A stretch of DNA of 9,783 nucleotides from Candidatus Woesebacteria bacterium RIFCSPHIGHO2_01_FULL_44_10 (lineage in GTDB: Bacteria; Patescibacteriota; Microgenomatia; UBA8517): assembly GCA_001792465.1 (NCBI GenBank), contig MGGO01000003.1:17078-26860 (forward strand), in the 5' to 3' direction. Shown here one piece after another: positions 1 through 5,990 of the stretch (positions are counted from its first letter, which is position 1; the number at the start of each line of letters is the position of its first letter). The notes beneath the pieces were generated by a model, which saw only the letters and a list, made by a program, of their open reading frames with translations, ran no database searches and had not been told where the DNA came from. The position numbers and the translations under genes were made by a program.

Positions 1-1408
1 GGTAGCAAGCCCCACCGGAAATATTGCGGTGATAACCTGAGGGGCAAGGCGTCTCACCTGTCTCCCCACCCGTGGGGAACTCATAGTTGGGGATACAATA
101 ACCACCGCCAGGCATATAGGGAACTGTCACCCAATGTGTGTTGCTGCCACAAGTCGGCGTGAAACCGGTGGTCGTCGCGGTTGACGTCCCAAAACGATCA
201 GCTAGGGCCTTAATCCGGGCGTAAGAGGGATCGTTGATCAACTCTGGATTAATCGCGAGCAAGCGGTTGACATAAGCCACGTCATCACTGGTTGGCTTGA
301 TCCGCTCCACCACCTCCTGATATTTCTGGTAGTAGTCAGTACGGTTCCTGAGATAATCTTGGTTGATGAGATCTGGCCGGAGCGTATTTTGCAGCTCTTC
401 AAGCCTGACCATCGGCGCCCACCAAGTCCTGATTTCCGGGGGAACAATGCTCCCTGGCTCGTAGGTCCGGGAAAACTCTTGAATCCTAGCAATCGTGGCT
501 TCATCTGGTTTCAAAGTCTCAAGATCATTGAGCTCTTTGAACTTCATTATCTCCAAGATCGCGTAGTAACCTCGGGGAAAGCTCGCCATCGCCGTCTGGT
601 TGAATTTTGTCAGGTCTGCCTCAGAGAAAACGCCTACCTCGACGTATTCTCGAAGCTCTGTCCTGGCTTCCTGGCGGGTATCAGAGTCAATTACTCTGGC
701 CACTTCTTCCTCGGTCAAGATTCCCAGGGCTTTGGTCGCCTGAAGCCGGTCAACGACGGCTTGAGGCACGGGCGGTTGACCTTCAATATCAGCGACCGAA
801 TCAACCGCAACCTCGCTGGCGGCAATCGCTTGCTCAAGACCTGCCTCAGCCGCAGCGGGGACGAGTAGAGAAATCTCCCCGAGAACCAAAGCGTGCTTGG
901 AACATTCAAGATCAACCAGGTCCGTTAGGCTACCCACATCTTGGCCTTCGTTAGCCAAGTTGGTCAGGCTCGCAGCCATGGCCTCAACTGTATTTTCATA
1001 AGACTGGGTCAGGGAACCAATCGTTGCCACACTGGCCCCCTCCTGACTGACAGTTTCTATCTCCGAGAGCCGCTCGCCAGCCAACTCCAGTCTCGTTTCG
1101 TTAACCTGTTGGTCATTAAAGGTAAAGGCCAGGGTCAAGCCCTCCTCAACTCTTTTAATAAAATAAAGTGGGTCGCCAGGCGAGTAATCGGCGGTAAAGC
1201 CGAGGACATAATCGTGCTCTAAATAATCTCGGTAGTCACCAGTCGTAGTGGTGTCCTCCTGCGCCTGGGCGGTCAGGCCCAAAACATCGGGCGGTATATA
1301 GCGGTTCCAATCATAGTAAAAATGAGGATTCTCGAGCGCTCGTACTGTCGGCGCCAGGAAAGCGAGCACCGCTACCACTAAAGCAAAAGCAAGAAGTTTT
1401 CTAACCAC
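1..1408 (-). CDS. Secreted DUF5667-domain protein with Cys-rich tail (3' end outside window)
   Basis: The reading frame is open for 469 codons and leaves the window before a stop. The start is a GTG at 1408; in-frame stops lie four and five codons upstream, so no longer start is possible. Residues 1-24 form a signal peptide (VRK, a hydrophobic run, then a likely cleavage after TVRA). Residues 75-185 resemble DUF5667: a DPLYFIKR entry followed by a long amphipathic helix rich in Glu, Leu and Arg. Residues 220-400 are mostly charged helix. From about residue 408 a Thr-rich linker leads to a Cys-containing region (C420, C438, C455, C468) with a PCPSGYH motif, a style I associate with CPR surface proteins. 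It is probably exported and cell-surface exposed; its role is unknown. It has its own promoter-like boxes directly after the copper operon. Its GC content appears higher than that of the operon's AT-rich genes. Confidence 0.85.
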   Translation of the reverse strand, partial: MVRKLLAFALVVAVLAFLAPTVRALENPHFYYDWNRYIPPDVLGLTAQAQEDTTTTGDYRDYLEHDYVLGFTADYSPGDPLYFIKRVEEGLTLAFTFNDQQVNETRLELAGERLSEIETVSQEGASVATIGSLTQSYENTVEAMAASLTNLANEGQDVGSLTDLVDLECSKHALVLGEISLLVPAAAEAGLEQAIAASEVAVDSVADIEGQPPVPQAVVDRLQATKALGILTEEEVARVIDSDTRQEARTELREYVEVGVFSEADLTKFNQTAMASFPRGYYAILEIMKFKELNDLETLKPDEATIARIQEFSRTYEPGSIVPPEIRTWWAPMVRLEELQNTLRPDLINQDYLRNRTDYYQKYQEVVERIKPTSDDVAYVNRLLAINPELINDPSYARIKALADRFGTSTATTTGFTPTCGSNTHWVTVPYMPGGGYCIPNYEFPTGGETGETPCPSGYHRNISGGACY

Positions 1409-1422
1409 CTTAATCTATTAAG
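1409..1422. repeat. Inverted repeat at the DUF5667 start
   Basis: CTTAAT-CT-ATTAAG is a perfect 6-base inverted repeat with a 2-base centre. It covers the putative -10 box and the expected transcription start. It could be a small operator, or chance in AT-rich DNA. It lacks a GC stem and a T-run, so it is not a typical terminator. Confidence 0.3.
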
Positions 1423-1446
1423 CAACAAATAAAGCCCCCTTGTCAA
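1417..1446 (-). promoter_or_regulatory. Putative promoter of the DUF5667 gene
   Basis: Read on the minus strand, a perfect TTGACA (1446-1441) is followed after 18 bases by CTTAAT (1422-1417), which matches four of six positions of TATAAT. Transcription would start near 1410, two bases before the GTG at 1408, so the mRNA could be leaderless. The -35 box begins a few bases after the stop of the HCCGGH gene, which suggests a separate transcription unit. Confidence 0.5.
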
Positions 1447-1449
1447 GAA

Positions 1450-1587
1450 TCACTTACTCCCACTTCTTTTTTTGTCAAGCTTGTGCAAATATTTTTTAAC
1501 AAAATCTTTTGTTTTCTTATTTTGAACTTCCGGTTCAACAATTTTTTGTTTCTTATCTTCTGTGTGTCCTCCACAACAATGTGCCAT
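1450..1587 (-). CDS. 45-residue HCCGGH putative metal-binding protein
   Basis: This short frame begins MAHCCGGHTEDKK and ends KKRSGSK before TGA. A strong Shine-Dalgarno sequence, AGGAGGTGA, sits 9 bases before the ATG and overlaps the stop codon of the preceding gene, so the two are very likely co-translated. The N-terminus packs two His and two Cys into eight residues (H3, C4, C5, H8), a plausible soft-metal site. The rest is highly Lys-rich and polar with no membrane segment, so the protein should be cytoplasmic or associated with acidic surfaces. It is the last gene of the csoR-headed operon, and a small copper-binding or buffering role is inferred from that context. I do not recognise a named family. 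Many gene callers would miss it because of its length. Confidence 0.75.
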   Translation of the reverse strand: MAHCCGGHTEDKKQKIVEPEVQNKKTKDFVKKYLHKLDKKRSGSK

Positions 1588-1600
1588 AGAGATTCACCTC

Positions 1601-2026
1601 CTATTTCTTTACCCCCCAAACAAATTTCCTTTCGGGAACTTCGCCAATATTATTAATCACAAGTACGATGGATGAGGGACGGGGGGCTAAGGGACGAAAA
1701 CTTAATACTCCCTCCCTATGGTGTCCGCCGGGGGGTGCGCCTTCCCAAGAGAGCGGTTGGTACGCATTCCCTTTATCATCAAAAAGTTCCACAACAGCCG
1801 CCAGATCTTGACCAAGTTCAACGCTATGAGTATTCAGCACAATTTTAAACTGCCACAAATCTGAAGCGTTAGAAATTTCAAGAGGAGTTACTTCCACCTC
1901 CACCGCACCTTCGGAATTTATCTGAGAATCCAATGAAAGAGGAGTTTCTTTTTGTTTGGTAACCAGTGAACCAACCAATACTATTCCCAAGACAACTCCA
2001 GCAATAATAATTATTTTTGTATTCAT
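1601..2026 (-). CDS. Membrane-anchored protein with GGHHR motif, putative envelope metal binder
   Basis: The 141-residue product starts MNTKIIIIAG with one hydrophobic segment (residues 4-22), then a polar linker and a beta-rich domain (about 42-141) that should lie outside the membrane. Notable motifs are NTHS (65-68) and PPGGHHR (98-104), followed by a conserved-looking LSF strand; the paired His are candidate metal ligands. I have the impression of similar domains near metal transporters in other prokaryotes, but I cannot name a family. The start ATG overlaps the stop of the upstream gene (ATGA), which fixes the start and implies translational coupling. The context, directly after a metal ATPase and a CCAH membrane protein in a csoR operon, suggests extracytoplasmic copper binding or sensing. 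That function is inferred. Confidence 0.8.
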   Translation of the reverse strand: MNTKIIIIAGVVLGIVLVGSLVTKQKETPLSLDSQINSEGAVEVEVTPLEISNASDLWQFKIVLNTHSVELGQDLAAVVELFDDKGNAYQPLSWEGAPPGGHHREGVLSFRPLAPRPSSIVLVINNIGEVPERKFVWGVKK

Positions 2027-2448
2027 CTTACGTTTGTCACCTTACTAACTTTGTTCGCCATGTAGACAATACCAGCAAAGTTAAATACCAGACCCACCCA
2101 GAAAAGCTGTACTTGGTACTGGGAAATAACTGTAATAATTCCGACTGCTCCCAAAACCGGCAGTACATTAACAAGATAATGAGCACAACAAGAAATCATC
2201 GCCGCGGTCGAGGTCGCCCCAGATGCGGCTACGACTTTTGGCGAAACGTTTTTTACTATCGCCTTAAGATAACTATAAAGTCCAACCTGAATTCCAAAAC
2301 CGATGGCCAGAGCCACAACAAAATACCAGAAGCGTAAAAATTGCACTTGGGCAAAGCGGAAACCAGATACGAGGGAAACAACACCAAAATACATCGTCAA
2401 CAGGGCTAGTGTCGCTAAGATTCCAAACACCAAAGCCCCTCTCTTCAT
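2023..2448 (-). CDS. Four-helix membrane protein with CCAH motif
   Basis: The 141-residue product is almost entirely hydrophobic, with membrane segments near residues 5-27, 40-62, 78-108 and 112-131. The third segment holds the signature TSTAAMISCCAHYLVNVLPVLG region (79-100), with C87, C88 and H90 placed inside or at the edge of the membrane. A Cys pair with a nearby His within a helix is what one expects of a protein that carries or senses soft metals, as in the mercury carrier MerT, although I see no clear homology to MerT. The start ATG overlaps the ATPase stop (ATGA), and its own stop overlaps the next start in the same way. It probably works with the ATPase in copper handling. That is inference; I do not recognise a characterised family. 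Confidence 0.8.
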   Translation of the reverse strand: MKRGALVFGILATLALLTMYFGVVSLVSGFRFAQVQFLRFWYFVVALAIGFGIQVGLYSYLKAIVKNVSPKVVAASGATSTAAMISCCAHYLVNVLPVLGAVGIITVISQYQVQLFWVGLVFNFAGIVYMANKVSKVTNVR

Positions 2449-4667
2449 ATCGTTATCAAATCCTTTTCAGCACGATTTAGTAATACGGCGTTGGTGGCCA
2501 CAATGATCGATGAAATACTCATCAAAAGAGCCGAAACTTCCGGACGAAGGGAGATATTATAGCTCGGATAAAGCACTCCAGCCGCAACCGGAATAGCCAA
2601 AAGATTGTAAATCGAAGCCCAAAAGAGGTTTTGTTTCATCTTGCGCACGGTTGCTTTGGAAAGTTTAATTGCCCGAAGAATGTCTGCAGGATCGGACTTC
2701 ATCAGAACTACCTTGGCCGTCTCAATCGCCACGTCAGTTCCGGCACCAATGGCAATACCGATATCCGCTTGAGCCAATGCCGGCGCGTCATTGACCCCAT
2801 CGCCAACCATCGCCACAAACTTTTTCTCATCTTGGAGCTTTTTGACATACTTGGCCTTATCTTCTGGAAGAACTTCAGCAAAAATGCGGTCAATCCCAAG
2901 CTGTTTTCCAATTGCTTCTCCTGTTTTTTGGTTATCTCCGGTAATCATGGCAATTTCCAAGCCCAGATCTTTCATTAGACTAACTGCCATTTTAGCGTTT
3001 TCCTTGATCGGATCTTGCGCCGCAGCTACTCCGGCAATCTTTCCGTCAACTGCGAGAATCATTATTGTTTTCCCTTCCAAGAGAAGTCCTTCGGTTTCTT
3101 TCGCAAGGGGCGAAACATCGACATTTCGATCTTTCATCAGTTTCATGGTCCCAACCAGAATCTCTTTTCCAGCAACTACCGCCTCAACGCCGTGGCCTGC
3201 AATATTTTTAAACTTTTCCACCTGCCTTGAGGTTTTAAGTCCCCTTCTTTTAACCTCCTCTAGGACGGCGCTGCTTAGGGGGTGGCCCGATTTCTCCTCG
3301 GCTGCAGCAATCAGCGCTAAAATTTCGTCTTGGGAATATTTAGGCCCCGCCACCACGTCAGTAATCTTGGGTTTGCCTTCAGTAAGCGTTCCGGTTTTAT
3401 CAAGAACAATTGCCTCGATCTTTGAAACTTGCTCTAAGGTTGGAGCATCTTTAATTAAAATATTATGCTTTGCCCCAAGCCCGGTTCCAACGGCGACAGC
3501 AGTCGGGGTTGCCAGCCCCAGAGCGTCAGGACAAGCAATCACTACGGTTGAGATGGCAAACGTCAGTGCAAAAAGTATGGGTTGACCCATGACAAAAAAC
3601 CAAATCAAAAATGTCAGTAGCCCTCCACCCACGGCGAGAATGACCAAGTACTGCGCAAATCTGTCGGCTATTTTTTGTCCCGGAGCTTTTGAGTTTTGAG
3701 CAACTTCAACCAATTTGACAATCTGGGCAAGCGCTGTGTCTTCTCCGACCTTGGTTGCCTTAAACTTCACACTTCCCGATTGGTTTATGGATCCACCGAC
3801 TACTTTATCTCCAACGTCTTTGGCAACAGGGATTGATTCTCCGGTGACAAGCGATTCATCAATTGCCGTTTCACCCTCAATTATTTCCCCATCCACCGGA
3901 ACTTTGTCACCGGGTTTTAAAATTAAAACATCGCCAACTTTTACCTCGGAGGTGGGAATAAGCTCCTCCTGTCCATTTCTTAAACGTCTTGCTTGAGGAG
4001 GAACTAAGTCAAATAGGGCCTGGAGTGCGTCCGTTGTCCCCCAACGAGACTTCATCTCCATCCAATGGCCAAAGAGGACGAAGGTAATAAGCATGGCTGC
4101 AGCCTCGTAATAAGAGTCGGCGCTTCCAAGCAAAGTTAAGACAATGCTAAATCCATAGGCAGCGGTAATGCCCACCGCAATCAAAACCGCCATGTTGAGT
4201 GTCTTAGCTAGCAGAGCTTTATATGTTGAATAAAGAAAGATCCAGCCGGCATAAAGGAAAACCGGTGTCGTAAGAACAAAAAGTAGCCATGGGGCAGGAA
4301 TCGGTGTGGGTAAATTTATGCCAAGTATTTTTTCGCCAAGAGGAGAGTAAGCAATAATGGGAATGGTAAGCAAAAGCGAGAAGAAAAATTTATTACGAAT
4401 GTCTTCCTCCATCAATTTTGCCATCTCACGTCCTGCCAAACCTCCGTGCTCCATACCCATGGTCATCGTTAAGCCCATCTTGAGTTTTTTCCAAAGACTC
4501 ATTTCGCTCACCGGCTTCATTTCGTGTCTTTCGTGTTCAGTACTTTTGGTTTTTATCTTTTGATTTTGGGCCTCAACGAGGTCCATACCACACTTCGGAC
4601 ATCTCCCGTGTTTATCACTCACCACCTCGGGGTGCATGGGGCAGATATATTGAGTTTTATTTTTCAT
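2445..4667 (-). CDS. P1B-type heavy-metal (copper) ATPase with variant CPD motif
   Basis: This 740-residue P-type ATPase couples ATP hydrolysis to metal export across the cytoplasmic membrane. Residues 7-32 form a short heavy-metal-binding domain (YICPMHPEV, then CPKCGMDL), followed by a His- and Met-rich stretch (44-74). The actuator loop has TGES (275-278). The phosphorylation site is DKTGT (D423). SGHP (460-463) is the ATP-binding motif of P1B pumps, and TGDN (576-579) and GDGVNDAP (622-629) complete the catalytic core. The membrane motif usually CPC or CPH reads Cys-Pro-Asp (379-381) in CPDALGLATP. The last helices carry NLFWA..YN and ALLMSISS with VATNA, closer to CPH-class pumps (CopB-like) than to CopA. 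The start overlaps the hydrolase stop (ATGA). Membership of the family is certain; copper as substrate is inferred from the csoR context. Confidence 0.95.
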   Translation of the reverse strand: MKNKTQYICPMHPEVVSDKHGRCPKCGMDLVEAQNQKIKTKSTEHERHEMKPVSEMSLWKKLKMGLTMTMGMEHGGLAGREMAKLMEEDIRNKFFFSLLLTIPIIAYSPLGEKILGINLPTPIPAPWLLFVLTTPVFLYAGWIFLYSTYKALLAKTLNMAVLIAVGITAAYGFSIVLTLLGSADSYYEAAAMLITFVLFGHWMEMKSRWGTTDALQALFDLVPPQARRLRNGQEELIPTSEVKVGDVLILKPGDKVPVDGEIIEGETAIDESLVTGESIPVAKDVGDKVVGGSINQSGSVKFKATKVGEDTALAQIVKLVEVAQNSKAPGQKIADRFAQYLVILAVGGGLLTFLIWFFVMGQPILFALTFAISTVVIACPDALGLATPTAVAVGTGLGAKHNILIKDAPTLEQVSKIEAIVLDKTGTLTEGKPKITDVVAGPKYSQDEILALIAAAEEKSGHPLSSAVLEEVKRRGLKTSRQVEKFKNIAGHGVEAVVAGKEILVGTMKLMKDRNVDVSPLAKETEGLLLEGKTIMILAVDGKIAGVAAAQDPIKENAKMAVSLMKDLGLEIAMITGDNQKTGEAIGKQLGIDRIFAEVLPEDKAKYVKKLQDEKKFVAMVGDGVNDAPALAQADIGIAIGAGTDVAIETAKVVLMKSDPADILRAIKLSKATVRKMKQNLFWASIYNLLAIPVAAGVLYPSYNISLRPEVSALLMSISSIIVATNAVLLNRAEKDLITI

Positions 4668-5464
4668 AGCTTTTCTAAATTCTTAACAATCAAACTTACC
4701 ACTTCCTTAGGTTTTCGATACAAAATCGAATGACCACCAGTGGTTGTTACCAACTTTGAACTTTTAATCTCTGTTTGTATCTCTCTTGCCCGATTAATCG
4801 GCGTGATGAAAGTGTCATTCATGCCCCAAACAAGTAAGGTTGGAGTTTTTAAGTCCTTATAATTCGTTTCCAGTTTAAGGTTGCCCATGATTTTTCCCAT
4901 CAGTAATCTATTTTCCAGAGTTTTCTTATCTACAAAACCGACTGGTACGCCTAAAAACGAACTTATTACCAAATTTTTAATCACCGTCGGTACGAAAGAT
5001 GATTTTAAGATTTTAGAGTATTTAAGACTCCACCATTTTCTACCCTTAAAATAAAAATTTTCCAGTCGGCCACCAAATACAGAGTCGACTAACACAAGGT
5101 TTTTAATCCTCTTAGGAAAAACTGCCGCATATGCCGTGGCAATGCCGCCGCCAAAAGACTGCCCTAATAAAATAAAATTTTCTAATTCTAAATGTGAAAT
5201 CAATTTATTAAGGTGTTCTGCATAATCCTCGTAGTTCCAAGGTTTTTTAGGTCCCTCCGATCTAATTAGGCCAGGATGCTCGGGAGCCATCACATAGAAA
5301 TGTTTTGACAGCTCATCGATTACACTATCACTCCCAACCAACCTTAATCTCCCAAGTCTCGCCCCCCATCCATGCAAAAAAACTAAAGTTTGCTTTTTGG
5401 GATCACCGGCTGTCCGATAATAAACAGTCAAACCGCCTATCTTTGTTTTGTGATCTTTTATCAC
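4664..5464 (-). CDS. Alpha/beta-fold hydrolase
   Basis: This 266-residue cytoplasmic protein has no signal peptide or membrane segment. It shows the alpha/beta hydrolase order: an HGWG oxyanion motif (31-34), the nucleophile elbow GQSFGG with Ser103, a late acid in GMNDTF (Asp217), and the catalytic His245 in GGHS. The length fits a single-domain esterase or lipase-like enzyme with a cap (about 130-200). The substrate cannot be read from the sequence. The start is GTG at 5464, forming a GTGA overlap with the preceding stop; GAGGGG lies just upstream. Its stop overlaps the ATPase start. The gene is clearly more AT-rich than the rhodanese and DUF5667 genes (several 60-base lines are about 25-35% GC), which may mark a later insertion into the operon. 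A link to metal resistance is not obvious. Confidence 0.9.
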   Translation of the reverse strand: MIKDHKTKIGGLTVYYRTAGDPKKQTLVFLHGWGARLGRLRLVGSDSVIDELSKHFYVMAPEHPGLIRSEGPKKPWNYEDYAEHLNKLISHLELENFILLGQSFGGGIATAYAAVFPKRIKNLVLVDSVFGGRLENFYFKGRKWWSLKYSKILKSSFVPTVIKNLVISSFLGVPVGFVDKKTLENRLLMGKIMGNLKLETNYKDLKTPTLLVWGMNDTFITPINRAREIQTEIKSSKLVTTTGGHSILYRKPKEVVSLIVKNLEKL

Positions 5465-5664
5465 TTACTTCCCCTCTTCCAAACCAGTCTAAAAAGCGCA
5501 ACTAGTATCAAAATTACCAAAACCCAACTGACCAAATGGAAAATACCAAAAACTGCGCCAAACGGTTGCAATCCACCATAATAACTTTTCATCATCTGTT
5601 GCATATAATCGGGCAGCCCTTCCCAATTGCCACCGTAATTGTTACTAAACATATGTCCCATCAT
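5461..5664 (-). CDS. Small Met-rich single-span membrane protein
   Basis: The product is 67 residues if translation begins at the ATG at 5664. Longer starts exist (ATG at 5670, GTG at 5673), but the Shine-Dalgarno sequence AAAGGGGTGAT runs into them. Only the 5664 start has the 8-base spacing also seen at the other SD-led genes here. The N-terminal half is rich in Met, Tyr, Gly and Asn (MMGHMF, then YMQQMM), and one membrane helix follows at about residues 39-60, ending in Arg/Lys. The N-terminal half is therefore likely outside and the basic tail inside. Met clusters plus His are typical Cu(I) ligands in exported copper proteins, so a small copper-binding role is plausible but inferred. The stop overlaps the hydrolase GTG (GTGA). 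No family recognised with confidence. Confidence 0.75.
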   Translation of the reverse strand: MMGHMFSNNYGGNWEGLPDYMQQMMKSYYGGLQPFGAVFGIFHLVSWVLVILILVALFRLVWKRGSK

Positions 5665-5683
5665 CTTCATCACCCCTTTTCAA

Positions 5684-5941
5684 TTACTTTACAAATTTAT
5701 TGTACACGGCCCCCAGCAACCAACCTGAAACCCAAGAACTGGCCGTAAAAGTAACAATTCCCAGGCCAAAACCCATGGGCGCATCGCGCCAGGCAATACT
5801 CAAATCAATCATATGAAACCAGGTTAGTGCTACCGATTTGTAAACTTCCGGCGCCAAAAGGGCCAGGAAGTAACAGGCAACATAATAGACCGCTGCCAAG
5901 ACACCAAAAGCATTGGCCAAGGCCATTTGATTCAACTTCAT
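5684..5941 (-). CDS. DUF5676 family membrane protein
   Basis: The product has 85 residues and two membrane helices (about 10-31 and 58-80), with the pattern of DUF5676: an LN..ALANA start, a central WFHMIDLS loop near residues 41-48, and a GWLLGAVYN end. The function of DUF5676 is unknown to me; members often sit among metal-resistance or small envelope genes. The start is well fixed: AAGGAGGTGA lies 9 bases before the ATG. It follows a 49-base gap after the rhodanese gene, the largest gap inside the operon, and precedes the Met-rich protein by 19 bases. The His and Met in the loop (H43, M44) could contact metal, but this is speculation. Confidence 0.8.
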   Translation of the reverse strand: MKLNQMALANAFGVLAAVYYVACYFLALLAPEVYKSVALTWFHMIDLSIAWRDAPMGFGLGIVTFTASSWVSGWLLGAVYNKFVK

Positions 5942-5951
5942 CTTTTCTCAC

Positions 5952-5988
5952 CTCCTTCGACTCGCTTTGCTCGCTCAGGACAAGTCCT
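5952..5988. repeat. Intergenic repeat-like element
   Basis: The plus strand reads CTCCTTCGACTCGCTTTGCTCGCTCAGGACAAGTCCT across two joined parts. The first contains a CTCGCT direct repeat (twice) of a type I recall as common between genes in many bacterial genomes. The second (5977-5988) is the palindrome AGGAC-AA-GTCCT. It fills the gap between the rhodanese stop and the DUF5676 ribosome binding site. As RNA, the palindrome could form only a short hairpin without a T-run, so a terminator is unlikely. Confidence 0.4.
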
Positions 5989-5990
5989 CT

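Noticed and set aside
359..1222. Several plus-strand and minus-strand open frames of 66-169 codons
   Set aside because: All overlap the continuous 469-codon minus-strand frame with a signal peptide and DUF5667 pattern, and none has a start signal or a recognisable domain.
1409..1449. A rho-independent terminator between the operon and the DUF5667 gene
   Set aside because: The only inverted repeat is AT-rich (CTTAAT/ATTAAG) with no T-run after it, so it does not fit.
2023..2448. A mercury operon (MerT-like) reading of the CCAH protein
   Set aside because: There is no MerA, MerP or MerR in the window, the Cys pair lies in the third rather than the first helix, and the regulator is of CsoR type.
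3525..3533. The CPD codon as a frameshift or sequencing error
   Set aside because: The frame is intact on both sides, and a change to CPC would need two base changes. A single-base error from CAC (CPH) cannot be fully excluded without reads, but nothing suggests it.
2791..3585. A 264-codon open frame on the plus strand
   Set aside because: It lies antisense to the phosphorylation and nucleotide-binding parts of the ATPase, is rich in Ser, Pro and Phe, has no SD and shows no domain. It is a shadow frame.
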